Source: Ifrita kowaldi
Lineage: Eukaryota > Chordata > Aves > Passeriformes > Cinclosomatidae
Assembly (NCBI GenBank): GCA_013398055.1
Contig: VZRS01012609.1
Span: forward strand, 250,937-314,936
Length of the DNA: 64,000 nucleotides
Direction: 5' to 3'
In this document: one piece after another, positions 24,328 through 36,640 of the stretch
Layout: every line of letters begins with the position of its first letter
How positions within the stretch are numbered: position 1 is the stretch's first letter
Position numbers and translations under genes: made by a program
Notes under the pieces: model-generated
Told to the model about the DNA's origin: nothing
Databases searched by the model: none
Seen by the model: the letters and a program-made list of their open reading frames with translations, nothing else

Positions 24328-27170
24328 TCAGAGCTATACAATAATTAAAAGGAAGGACAGTCCTGAAACCTGAATCATCAGGAGAAACAAACAAATTACT
24401 TTTAGTGTGGGTGGTCACTGCTTAACACCTACAGCACAGTTCAGGAAATGGACCACTGTCCAATACATTGTGTTCTGCCTGAGCCATAGAAAGGTTTTTA
24501 TTATCCTGGTCAGTTGTCTAGTTCTTCATTCTCTGTCATCTCTGTTAAGGCAAACTCATGATGTGGAGGATGAGGTACTTTTCCGTGAGCCACCTTTCTC
24601 CTCTAAAGGATCCTCTCAGGCCATCTGTAACTCATCCTGCAAAGGCTAAATATATAAGCCCTGATGTCAGAGTATATTTACAGAAGTGTTTAGCAACAGA
24701 AAATCAGCTGAAGATGCTATACAAGAGTAATAAGTTGATAATATTTTCCAAATAAAACCACTCAGGATAAAAATAACTTCCTTTTTTTTCTGTAATGTCA
24801 AACTGAAGGATGAGTGTTGCATCAGCAGACTTTCACAACACATTAAAAATCCCAAAGAAACAATGTATCACACATGAAGAGCTTCCTACCAGATTCATGC
24901 AGCTAATGAAATTCTACACAACTTCTTCCAGGAAATGGCTTGCGTACTCTGAAGCGGTATCCAGGATTTTTACAAACTGTTCTGCATGATTCATTCAGTG
25001 CTCGGTAGATTAGATGTTACTGAATTCACATGAGTTCAGGCTAAATAAATAAAGTGAAATGCAACAGCTGGGGCTACTCATCACTCAAGCACATGACACC
25101 TATTGCCAAACCCGAGAGAGACTCAGTAGTGTTGTAATTACCAGGCTGGGTCAGTGGTGAAGTAGAAAGTGGGGATGTTATAACAATTCCTTGGATTATC
25201 TGTGATCAGAGAAAAATATCAGACAGGTTTGTAGTATATGGCAAACAGCAGTGTTTCATGAACCATTACACAGAGGAACAGGATTTCATTCTGTAAAATT
25301 CCACCGCATGGAAAAGGGTAACTTGGAACAGTCCTATCCCACACATTATAGTGAATTGAATGGCCTGTGTTCGTGCCACACATGCAGAAATCCAGCAGAG
25401 ATAAGGGAGCACAGGTTTCCCTCCCAGTGTTTCTCCCCAAATGGCTGTTCACAGCTCTGTGCTTGCTCTGTCCTTTTGCCAGGACCAGGCAGAGGAAATT
25501 TAAAAAAAAAGGAGGTGTGTGGCTATGGAACAAGTCTGTGTCAGGGAAGAGCAAAGGCTCGAGATCAGTGTGTGCCAGGCACAAGCAGGACCGATTTCAC
25601 ACTAAAGGAAAGAAGGAGATGACAGCTCTGGGCACTTCAAGGCTATTTTGCTCATGTTAGGTCAGGCTCCACAACAAAGCTCTCAAGCCTATATCCAATG
25701 CAGGCTAGAAATATTAATGTACACCAAGAGGAGTCAGGGGAACAATGCGACTGGCACAGCATCTGGCTTGTTTGAACTTTTCTACCCTGCAAGACCAGGA
25801 ACAGCTGGAGGGAAGAAGAGAGTGGCCTTTGGCTGCAAGGTTCACTCTCAGAATTTCCATTCTACAGCAAGGCACCTTCACCACTCTGCACCCCACCCCT
25901 GGCATGTGCATACTCATTCTTTGTTGTGATAAGCAAATCAGGACATACTTTAATGTATTATACCTGGGGGGATTTGACTCAGTATGTTGATCTGAGGTTC
26001 CAAGAGGATGGAGTTATTTTTGACGCCACTAATTTGTTTTTTTGTTTCTCTTCCAAATAGGACAAAAAAAAAAAAAAAAGCTAGCACTGGATTTTTGCCT
26101 GCTTTCCATTCTAAATCACCATTTATCCCCTTGCTCGGCTGACGCCACTGGAAACATCAGAAAATCTTTATCTTGGAAACTATCATAAAGAATAGAGAAT
26201 CGTAGAAACCAAAAATAACTGAAGAGGATATAGGAATCACTACTCAGCTCTTGCACTCATCCTTGTCACTGCATTCTGTAATGCTCAAGCATTTGACCCC
26301 TGGAATGGCAAATAGCCCGGCCGCACAACCACCTAAGGATGCACATGTCTGGGTTCCACCTAGGATCCAACTCAGAGATTGCAGTACGCACCCTCTGCTC
26401 AGCTGTTATCCACCTGGGAGCATCTAAAACTCTGCACGTGACTCAATTTTCACCTAGGAAGTCACCTAAAATCTGCCTTTGTACATGCGGAAATGCATTT
26501 TTTCTTTCAAGAGATAAGCAACGACAAGTCATAAACAAAATTTAAAGGCTTCAGAAATTAGTTGATCCTCACTTAAATAAGTAAAGAATCTCACTCAGAA
26601 ATCTGAAGAGTGCCCAGAATGAAGGAGTGGCCACACATTCTTGTAAGCTTCACTCCTGTGGGATGCTGAACTCGGGCATTGGTGAGTGTAACAGGGAATT
26701 ACAGAAAGTGGGTGACAATGTCACCATAAGCCATCTCTCCAATGTGCTCCAACTGAAACAGTACCTCCTAAGAGTTCAAGTCAGTAATTCATTGTTGATA
26801 TTAGCAGTCATACAGAAACACCCAGAGCCATTTCCCCTCTGCTCACACTCTGTCTTTAAATGTTTCTTAACTTGCCTGCTATTGTAGTACAGGCTTGAGG
26901 CAACTCTCAGCTCTGATTTCCAGTTATTCATCCCCTAAGAACACAAAGCCGAAGATGGGAGACTTTATCAGGCTCTTTTAAGGAAAACTTTAGAAATTTT
27001 GATGGCAAGGAAACACGGGGATGCAGATGCCAAGTGTTACCTATTATAGCTTTCATGGAGAGCTATTTTTAATGCAGCCAACTCAGTTGGCATGAGTGGG
27101 GCAGAGCCACAGAATAGAAAGGGTCCTCCTAATGCTGAGCCTGTCACTTCATACAGCTGTGCTGGGTTAG

Positions 27171-27210
27171 GGAAGAGGGAGAGGGAGAGGGAGAGGGAGA
27201 GGGAGAGGGA
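27171..27210. repeat. (GGGAGA)n hexanucleotide array
   Basis: Roughly six tandem copies of GGGAGA, purine-only on the + strand, starting with one imperfect unit (GGGAAGA). Arrays of this kind are often length-variable. Confidence 0.95.
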
Positions 27211-29388
27211 TCCCCCACAAGTCGTAAATATCTCGTGGCTAAAAAATCATTGCAAGCTTTCATTTGAAACAGCTACAAAAAGGATACTGAGAAGACTGAA
27301 ACTTTGAATATCCCTTGTTCAGCAAGCTGTCTCACTGGGCTGGGAACGTGTTGGAGCTTGCAGTCCTGGAGTTTAACATGCTCCCTCTGTTTGTTTGTTC
27401 ACTCTTCCATGATCTTATAGCTGCTTTATATAACAAGCACACAGGCACCTTACACTGCCGAGTGTGTGTAGAGGTAAGATTTTAGCTGCCACTCTAAACT
27501 GTAGCTGGGCTGGTGTTTTTTTAAAAAGCTGCAATATTCTCCTTTCAGTTTTCACTATTCCTCAAGGGTATTTCTGGCATTTTGGAGCAAAATATACTGC
27601 AGAGCATCCAGATAAAGCAATTTTGAGTGCTTTTGTATTTTTACAGGAGAAGAGTGTTTGAACCACACCCTGGAAGATTTTCACTAGAGCCAAGCACTGT
27701 CCTCAAATGTGTCATATACAGGCAGCATTCAGCTCCCCCGCAAGACCTGCCAAGACTCATGTGCCAAAAGTGAGATTCACACAGCCAAATACTCCTCCTC
27801 CAGATACTGCTCCCTCCTGACACCTCCTCCTTCCCTTACAGCACAGCCCCTCTCTTCCCCTGCCTCCCTCCTGCTTCGGGACCTGGTCAGTGTTTCTGGA
27901 CTATCCAGTCTGCTCCATCTCAACGATGCAGCCCCAGTCCTTGAGAGCATGTGCTGCAGGGATTTCTTTCTTTTTTCCCACTCAGGTCAGTCACTCACTC
28001 TTTTGTGATTTGACAGCACATAGCGCTGCCTTCTGCCTCTAAGGAGGTCTGCATTCAGTTGCTGGAGATGAAGGTTATGTGACAGCCTTTTCCATCTGTG
28101 CTTTTACTGATCCCCTTTCATTCAGGTCAATATGTGGTCAATTTTGTCAACTCCAGCTCTCCTGGCAGGAGGCACAAACCAAGTGACCAATGTTAAGGTG
28201 TGCAAGGGCCTCAGAGCTCTTTTAACTAAGCCTCACATCCCAAACCCCTGTGCAAATTTAAAGCCAGAGGGATGGCTCTGGCTATCAGATCTGACCTGAA
28301 TGATGCAAGACACAGGAATTCATGTGGTCATTTCCTCATTCAGCACTGTCATGGGTCATCTGTCTGTGCAAGAAGTGAAAAGGGAACCATATAAATCAGA
28401 TTCTTTGACCGTGGGGAGGTATCAACACAGCAGGGAATAGGGTGATCCATTGCTCCAGCTCCTGCCCTCTGAGATTGCAGTTAATTAAGTTTAATGCCTT
28501 GGATATAAGCAGCTGCTGTAAGACACATCCCCCCAGCTCTCAGAGTACAAGGGGGAAATTCGGGATGGCTCCAGTGTGATCCTGCTTTTGGCAGCCACTG
28601 CTGGTAGACTGGAAGGTGGGAGCAGATGGGGAAGCAAGGGCAGGCTGGACTACTGCCCAGGGGCAAAGGAGTTCATTCCTTCATGTTGTTATAAGCACAA
28701 GTGGTAATTACAGGATAATTTGGATTGACTTTCAAACTGCACTAAAGCCCCTTTATGCAGCTTTGGCAACATAAGGTGACCTTGCTGAAGGGACAGAAAC
28801 AGCTCAAGAACATGGTGGGGCAAGGGCATGGGTGAGGAAGAACAAGCCAGCCCTCTCAATGCCCATCTAAAGGGCAAGGTCAGGAGAAAATATATCCAAG
28901 TTCTGCTGGCTGCTCCTCTCTCCCTGCAGCAAAACAGGTTTGGTATTTGGTCTGGGATGACAGGTTGAGTTGTGGTCACTGGTGAGCAGAACATGTCAGT
29001 GACAGCTAGAAGAAAGGGATGAAGAGCAGCAAACATGTCCTAGTGCAGGTCTAGCCTAGAACAGTGCTCCTGTTGCAGAAAACAAAATGACCTAGAAAAG
29101 AGCTGATGTTGGGTAGTTTTGCCCCACTTTGGCTGGGAAAGCCTAGAGGAAGGCTGGAGGTACAGGAAGCTGCAACTGCAGCCCAGAGTGCTCTGGCTAA
29201 TGTCTTCTCAAAGCTGCCGTAAGATCTGGACAGGCCCAGGCTGCCTAGGAGCAAGGGGAAGAAGAAAGGTCAGAGAAAGACCTGTCTGTCCTCTTTCGTC
29301 TCTCTTGCCCCAAGCATAAGAAGCTGACTTGGGCCTGCTGGGTTTCTGCAAGCAGGGCATGTTTCTTCAGCAGCCCTGTCTCTGTGCT

Positions 29389-29431
29389 CCATAGAACCAT
29401 GGAGTTGTTCAGGTTAGAAAAGGCCTCATAG
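29389..29431 (-). mobile_element. Short CR1 3'-end fragment
   Basis: The + strand CCATAGAACCATGGAGTTG and GTTCAGGTTAGAAAAGGCC resemble the reverse complement of a CR1 3' terminus (ATAGAATCATAGAAT-type followed by GGTTGGAAAAG). Only about 43 bases match, so it is an extreme 5' truncation or a remnant. It lies about 260 bp upstream of the CpG island. Confidence 0.6.
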
Positions 29432-29622
29432 CACGGTTTGGAAGAAAACCCACATTTTCTCGTGCCTGAGGGGCTGGTGTGTCAGGATCCCCTCACCCAG
29501 CGCCAGATCAGGGGCTGCGAGTGTTGGGGAAGCGGCCACAGGAGACTCTCCCCAGTGCTTTGGGGGTGCAGTGACCACAGATCTGCTACACACCCCGGCT
29601 CTGTTGTCTCGCGGTATTCAAC

Positions 29623-29650
29623 ACTATATATACCTAAAAAAAAAAAAAAA
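29623..29650 (+). promoter_or_regulatory. TATA-like motif and A tract
   Basis: ACTATATATACC at 29623-29634 resembles a TATA element and is followed by a 15-base A run. It lies 60 to 100 bp before the CpG-dense block, so it could form part of a promoter on the + strand. Equally it may be an unrelated A/T-rich tract; CpG-island promoters often lack a TATA box. Confidence 0.25.
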
Positions 29651-29689
29651 TTAAAAAGAAAAGAGCAATTATCTTTTTATTCTGCTTTT

Positions 29690-30045
29690 AAGGAGGACTT
29701 CGGCGCAGGAGAGCACTGACTGACGCCTTCCCCGCGCGCTCCCCTCCTCCCGCTGCCCGGCCGAGCGGGCGGTGCCCGGCGGGCCGGCGGTCCCTGCTGG
29801 GGACATGCTGCCATCCAGCGGCCTCCCCGGGACCCGCCGCAGCCCCCGCCCCGCCCGGCGCCGGGGGATGCTCCGGGGCAGCGAGAGGAGCCGGTCCGCC
29901 GATGGAGCCTGCGGGGGCTGTCCCCGCTGTCTCCCGCTGCCCCCCGCAGCTCACGGGCGCCTTGGTGCCCGGTTAACCCTCCCGCCCAGCTTCCCTCCAG
30001 CGAAGGGCTTCACGGAAGGGAAAGGGGAGCAGGACTTCCCCGCTT
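29690..30045. promoter_or_regulatory. CpG island, candidate promoter or first exon
   Basis: By my count there are about 40 CpGs in some 340 bp, against near absence of CpG in most of the window; GC is very high. GC-box-like text (CCCCGCCCGGCGCCGGGG) lies near 29848-29870. A lower-density shoulder extends back to about 29460. Open frames exist both ways (91 codons + strand from 29772; 89 codons - strand ending at 29688), but they are R/P/G/A-rich, match no family I know, and are expected in GC-rich DNA. A donor-like site TAG|GTAAAG follows at 30098 on the + strand. Unmethylated islands in vertebrates usually mark transcription starts, so a first exon of a gene or non-coding RNA is likely, direction unknown. 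Confidence 0.7.
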
Positions 30046-30330
30046 AGGTCCCTTTTCTGTTTCTTTTTCTTCCTTCCCCTCTGTTTGGAAAGGATAGGTA
30101 AAGACTTGATTTGTAAAGATTTGTAAGAATTTTAAAAGATCTTTAAGTGATGACACCGTGGTACCCGATTTATCTCTCCTTTTTGAAGCTGGTGATCCTC
30201 CTAAATCAGTGAGAGTTTAGCAGCTGAGGAGATGACACTAAGGCAAGTTGATGCATTTAAATAAAATACTAGAGAAATCACAGCCTAGAATGTTAATCCA
30301 CGACCACTCCCCCTATTTTTGTCTCTCAAA
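30046..30330. other. Sequence between CpG island and CR1
   Basis: A pyrimidine-rich run (30050-30080) is followed by the donor-like AGGATAG|GTAAAGAC, with GT at 30098-30099, then ordinary A/T-rich DNA. If the island is a promoter for the + strand, this would be the end of its first exon and the start of the intron. Confidence 0.35.
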
Positions 30331-30652
30331 CAGAATCTTAGAATGGTTTGGGTTGGAAGGGAACATTTTAGACCATCTAATCCACCCCCCTGCCATGTGC
30401 GGAGAGACATCACTCATAGATCAGGCTGCTCGGAGCCTTGTCTGACCTGACCTTGAATATTTCCAGGGATAGGGCATCTACCACCTCTCGGGTAACATGT
30501 GCCAGTGTTTTACCATCCTCATGGTATAAAACTTCTTCCTTATAAATAAACTAAATCATTCCCTCCTTCAGTTTAGAACCATTGCCCCCTGTCCTATCCC
30601 AACAGGCCCTGCTAAAAGGTTTGTCCCCATCTTTCCTAGAGAGTGGAGGTCA
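30331..30652 (-). mobile_element. CR1 LINE 3' fragment
   Basis: Antisense CR1 limited to the 3' region. The + strand begins with AGAATCTTAGAATGG and GGGTTGGAAGGGAAC and continues through the TTCCAGGGATAGGGCATC and CCCAACAGGCCCTGCTAAAA blocks. Similarity ends near 30652. It lies about 290 bp from the CpG island. Confidence 0.9.
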
Positions 30653-33600
30653 CTATGCAGGACAAGCCTGCTAGAATCTGACACCATGGTGTGACATACA
30701 TCCCAGCACTGCAGCTGGTGATACCAGCTCAGGTATTCCTGCCCCATCCTGCCCTGCACTGCTCAATCCAGCCCTTGCTGCTTTCATGTCACTTTGACCC
30801 TTAGTTCTGTCAATCTGTTTAAATTTCAAATAGATTTCTTCCTGTATCCGAGTCACTGGGTAACTGCCTGACAAGAGACACCAGCTTGTATCAGTGCAGG
30901 AACCAAACTGCATCCCAAGACACACAGAGTCTGCTACATTGCTTCATGTGGGACTTGCAGTGAGGTATAGGATGGTGGTCTGCCACAGGGCTCTTAAATA
31001 CAAGGATCTTTAAAGTGTCAGATGTCCAGCAGCAGCTCAGCACGTTGAGCTGTCTACAACTCATGATCCAACTTTCTGTCCAAGAGAGCACATCTTACAC
31101 ATGCAGATAAGGTGACACCTCACACCTTCCCACCAAGGTAAGGTAACAGTCAAATGGATCTTCATGTGCACCTCAAGAGACCTGACAGTCCTGCATGACA
31201 CAGTGGATGTCAGCTTTACCTGTAACTGTACATACACACATTAACACTCATTATTGATGGGCCAAGGTCTTAAACAAAATACAGCGTGGACAACTGATGA
31301 CAGAGATTTTCTATGATTAAGGAATAAAGCAAAGGGTTGTGGTTTTTTCTCTCCATCTGTGAACTCCAAACAGTTTTAAGAGCAAGACTGAACCTGGAGA
31401 GAGTGACAAATTATAATTGTAAACTCCAGCTGATGTGCTGGCAAATTCCATCCTGCTTATCATGTGCAAATGTAGATCAGGGAGGAAAACTGTGCCTCAG
31501 CCAGACCAGCCAACATACCAGCTAACAAACCCAACTCAGCATGAAGGGAAGGAAGCCTCCTTTATGGGGAGTATGAGGGAAGATGGGACAAGGACATTTG
31601 AGGTTATCGGTTGTGCTGTGGGGCCCACTGGTGTTTCATGGAGTGGAATTTGCTGGACGTGAGCTCTGCTCGTTACAAACTCCAGATGAGTATCCTGTAA
31701 CCCTACATGGGATTGCAGCAAATTATACTTTATTTTTCAAACCCTCCATCAGGAGGGCACCTTGACTGCTGCTTCTGAAGGACTCTGTTGTCCAAACACT
31801 GGGTTTCTCTGCACTAAAGGACTTATCAAGCTGCAGTCTGAGATGGTTTTTTTGTTCTACATTTTCCTTTGCTTGTCGGTGCCTGGTGATAAGGGGCTTT
31901 AAGGTCTAGAACTGAGAACTCCCAGGCATTTCAAAATGCAATAAAAATTCATATGGAGAGTTTTCATCTAGTTTGAATCATGTTTTGTACTTATTTTGGT
32001 GAGAACTCTCAAAACTGTTGCCTTTCTCTTCAGTGTCTCTGGAAGGTTAAACGCAGTGTGGTACATTGTTCTTTTGAATCTCCAAATGAGTGGGGAAGAT
32101 TGAGGCCACAGAGGAACATGTTCACAATTATGCTCATCTTCCTACAGCAATTCTCCTGTGTGCACCATCTTCAGAGAGAAAGTGGGGAACACCTTGAAGC
32201 AAGCAGAGATCTATTGGGATCACTCCTCTTCACAGTGTCAATGGGAATGAAGGAACCAAGGGTTTAAATGTCTCCTAACCATCTAATCCGATCTGATCCT
32301 TGGAGATGACCACGTGGAAATGTATGGAAACAGCTAACCCTGCCGAATTCAAAGGGAAGAGAGAGGGCTCTGGGATTTCAGGAGTACAGAGATAGGTGAC
32401 TATTGTCTTTGTATTTCTGTTCATTTTCAAATGCAGGTATCTAAAAATCTGCTGGTCCCAGTTCTATGAGATTTCTGTCTGAGAAATAACACTGTCACAT
32501 TTGGGAACAAGAGAACAGGACACCCTACACCTTTTCTGTCTGAGAAATAACATTGTCACATTTGGGAACAGGAGAACAGGACACCCTACACTACCTCAAA
32601 AGAACAAAGGGAGGGGGCTGTTTTGCCACCAATTTTCTCTCCTACAACCCATTTAACTGGGGTTCCTGAGGGCCTGGTGATCAAAAGAGAAGTTAATTCT
32701 CTGGGTTTTATGTAAAAAATTACCCCCCTCTGCAGTATGACTCCTTCTGCCTCTCCCCACCTCTTCTGTGCAACTGAATCTGTTCTCAAGCCCTTTACAC
32801 CCCACTTAATCCCCCCTCCTCTTCTCATGGTAAAATCAGTCCTCCACACCAGGCTTCAGCTGTTTTTTGGAGCTTGTCTGCTCACATCACTGAGCAAGGG
32901 ATGAAGTAATGAAAATTACAAGCTGTGGAAATTTGATCTCTCTATTCTGTAATTACTGTTCTCTGAAATCTGAGAATATATATTTACTTTAATATTCTTG
33001 CAGAAGAGGGAAGTATCCCCAAGGCATAAAGGAAAGAGACAGAGAACTAGGAAGAAGGAATAGCACGAAACCATTTGTACTTGATTAAATGTTATATACA
33101 GTAGTGAGTGGATCTTGCCTTTAAGGCTGACACAAAATCACAGCATTGAACTCATCATGGTATTTAGAAGCAGTTAACACTTCCTCTTTGCAATGTACAT
33201 TTATACATACTCATTTGAAGGTGAGGAGTTGTCATCTTCTGCTTTCCCAACACAAATTACCAGTGTTTTTGGTTTCATGATGATATATTGTCATTTTGCT
33301 TAAGAGCCTAGATCCTGGAATCTTGTAAACGCAGTAAGAATCATAGTTGTCAGTCATAAAATAAAGGGAAAGAAACTCAATTTATTGTTCTTGAAATTAT
33401 CACATAAAGCTAGAAAATATGATTAGAGTAAACCCTAAAGGGTCAAAACCTGAAGTGAATTAAAATATCTGCTAGAATTTGTTTTGAACTCGTGTAGAAC
33501 TTCTGAAAATGCCATAATTTTGGGAAAGCAAATTGGCACATGCCATGTCAAAACTACTATTGCTGTTGCAATAGTATCTAATTTGGTAGTTGCTATATAA

Positions 33601-36600
33601 AGCAAAGTCAGTCTCTGCCATGAAAAGCTTAGACTCTATCTTCTACAATTTTACTGTTCAGGTAAAACCATAGAATAAACATGAATGCCAAGTTGAACAT
33701 CAAGCTGACCGGGACTAAAGGGCTAAGGAAACTCTGGCCTTCACTAGTGCAAATCTTCAGTGTTTTGCTTTGCTGATCCTCTAAAACCTGTGAAGGAAAA
33801 TGTTCAACAAACCTCTTTCCAGAACTGTGTGGGTTTTCTTTCTTATAACATTCTTACACGTGTTCATTGTGTCCATTGTCTTCCTGGCTCTATTGTCCCT
33901 TGGATTTCTTTAATGAAGGAGAGAATAATTTAAAAATTGCATAATCAAAACAATGCTGCTAACAACAGTCTTGTGTTTCAGAGTTATCTGAATGACAAGA
34001 CCTTCTTTTTGTTTCTGACCCAATCTGGTTCAAGAGTCATTGCCTTCATCTGCTTCACATATTTACAATAAATATAATCCTTGCTGGAATATCGGTTGGG
34101 TAACAATAAAAGTCTGGCAGCTGACTTGCCTCCAGAAAGGCAGCCAAATCAACCTCCCAAGATTTTCTCTACTTCTTTTTTCCTCTCCAGGAAAAGTATG
34201 CCTTGAGGTACTACATCTTGAGGGATTTCAGATCTGTATTTTTTGAACCCTCTCGTTCCTGGTAGCTTGGTATCAGAAAGGCATGAGAACCAAAACAGGG
34301 AACATTCTAGAGCACAAAGTACAAGCTTCTGGTTGCCAGCGAGTAATGGCTGATGCATTTCTGGGAAAAGCCCATTGCTGAAGCTATTCTGTAATGCTCT
34401 TACCCTTGTGCTCAGCACACTACGAGGGGTAGGGGCCTCAGTGGATGCTGTGTGTCCTGTGTCACCCCCTCAATATTTCTGTAAGTGCTAGAAAAACTTC
34501 ATGAAGGAGCGTCTATGCAGAAAATGTTCTTCATATGTTTTTATTTTTCCCCTTGGTTTGTTAATTATATGAAAGGAGAATATGTCATCTCTTTCCCAGT
34601 TTCCTTTCTCTCACTGTTCTCAGGACATTCACAGACCTAGGCAAGTAATTAACACATGCAGTTGATTTAATTTCATGTTTGTTTGCTGCCTGCAACAAAT
34701 TTACCCTGTAGGCACTGGGCCATCCCTAGAGGATATAGCTTTTGTTACAGCTTTTGCTTTTATAACCTTCTGCTGCTATTGAGAAGATTTTCTAAGTTAT
34801 TAAAAAGTCTTACAGACCAAAAGTTAAATCTAAGTAATCTTTGAATTCTGCCTAAGTTAGGCTTGGCCCCACAAATTTTTGCAGGGAATTTATCCAAAGT
34901 ACTAAACTCAAAATCTAAAAAGAAGTCATTTTTTTCATTGTCTAGTCAACAATGCTGTGAGATATTTAGGATTTTCCGATATTCTGGCTTGCCTATTTTT
35001 GAAAATTATCTGAAATTTTCATGAAGTTTTTTGGAACCTTGGGCTAAAACGTGTTTCTTGTGCCTGTGGTGCCTTTTCTTTCATCATGGCATCACGTGTA
35101 CCCATCACCTTTCACCAAAGAATGAGAAGCAAGTTATTTTAAATGCAATATGCTTCCCGTCTGCTTGCAGGTACATCTCTTCAGTTTGAATTACAAAAAT
35201 CTATCACTCACTTTTGAATGAAAGCTAAAAAACTAGATATCTACTCTCCCTCTGTCACAAGTGCAGAGAAAACAGACATTTCCAGAGAGAGGTTCTTGTC
35301 ACCAGCCACAGCTATCTATATCCCAAGGCCTGCAGGGAGTCTAGATGACCAAAAAAACTGGATGTTGAGCTTGCAGATGGCTTAAATAAGGTGAGATGAG
35401 TCATATCACAAGATTCTTAGAGTATCTACAGCTCGTACCCACTTCCACATAGCCAGACTGTTCAAATAATTGGTCCTGCTAGGAGTAATTCAAGAAACTA
35501 TTTGTACCTATATGCATCTAGGATTTTTCTTCAGCTGTGGACTGATGGAAATAAAACCATTTGTGAGATCTTTCCTAGAGCTTTCACCTGCTTCTGAAGT
35601 GATGACAACAGTAAGTCAATGAAATCCAGAGCACCCCAAAGGCCCTAAGGATTTTGATTTCACGGTTAGAATGTCTAAAATAACACAGTGAAGAGTAAGT
35701 TTGTTATAAATGGCTTACTACATCCTCCTGCCACTCAAGCCACAACCCACATCCAAGATAAACCTGAGACATACAAGGGCCAAACAGCTATAGGTCACTT
35801 TTCCACCCCTTAGCCCATCTCATTTCTGACAGAAGGCAGTTGACAAGGCAAGTTAAAGCCAACACCACTGGAAGTTCCCTCCCTGCTTTAGGGAATTGGA
35901 TAAGCTTCTTTCACAGCTGTTCTGGTCCATCAGAGCAGAACAGAACAATTAGGGTCTGTATCTGATGTATGGATCCCTGTGTCGGGAAAGTCACTGTTAA
36001 CAGAATCTTTTTTGCACATTACACTCAATACTTACTCCTGACTTTATTTATATTAGTTCAACAACCAATAGTGCTTCTACCTACAGTGAAGCTGCAACTG
36101 GTTTTAACCATACCTGTGATCTCAGAGTGATCAAAATCAGATGTAAAAAACACCAAATAAATCACTTTCCTGACTAACTAGAATTACTCTTTACTCTATA
36201 TTCCAGTGCCCAGGCTGAATATCTCTCCTCCACAAAGATTCTGTGTAAGTTAAAAGCTCAGGAGAAGCCGTTCCAATCAATTGGATCAATGACACAGCAA
36301 CTAAAACTACATTAAGTAGGGCCTTGATACAATAAACTACGACAACTAGGAAAGGAGTTGTTTGATTTTATTGGGACATTGATTTGTGAACTAAAGTTTC
36401 CCTAAGTTATCTACGGTCACAGATTGCAACAGCTACTTAGAGACCTTGCAAACCTCTTCTGGGTCAGTGATCTGAAAAAGTATTTCTAAGCTGTAACCTT
36501 GAAAGAATCTCCTTTAGTCACATAACCACAGCAAAACTTACATTTAGTGGACTACCTTTAGTTGTAGTTGTTACTTTGCTTGAACTTACATGTGTCCCAC

Positions 36601-36640
36601 TTGAATAGGTTGCTGACCTTTCCTCATATTGAATATTGTC
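30653..36640. other. Unique non-coding sequence
   Basis: About 6 kb without a recognisable exon or transposon. It includes a local 61-bp tandem duplication at 32.5 kb. From about 32.9 kb onward it is A/T-rich, with few CpGs and only short, featureless open frames. Confidence 0.6.
32472..32593. repeat. Two-copy 61-bp tandem duplication
   Basis: Unit 1 (32472-32532) and unit 2 (32533-32593) start TTTCTGTCTGAGAAATAAC. They differ at two internal bases (C to T and A to G) and at the last two bases. The high identity points to a fairly recent slippage or unequal-exchange event. It is not part of any transposon I recognise. Confidence 0.95.

Larger units (their letters stand above)
23697..29388. 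other. Unique non-coding sequence with simple repeats
   Basis: About 5.7 kb with no recognisable gene or transposon. It contains an AAAT run, a 16-base A run at 26064-26079, and a hexamer array near 27.2 kb. A 10-base direct repeat (TGACGCCACT) occurs at 26021 and 26140. The frame at 27092-27307 with an RERERE run only reflects the hexamer array. Confidence 0.6.

Noticed and set aside
27092..27307. Frame with an RERERERE run, like an RNA-binding RE domain
   Set aside because: The run is just the translation of the GGGAGA hexamer array.
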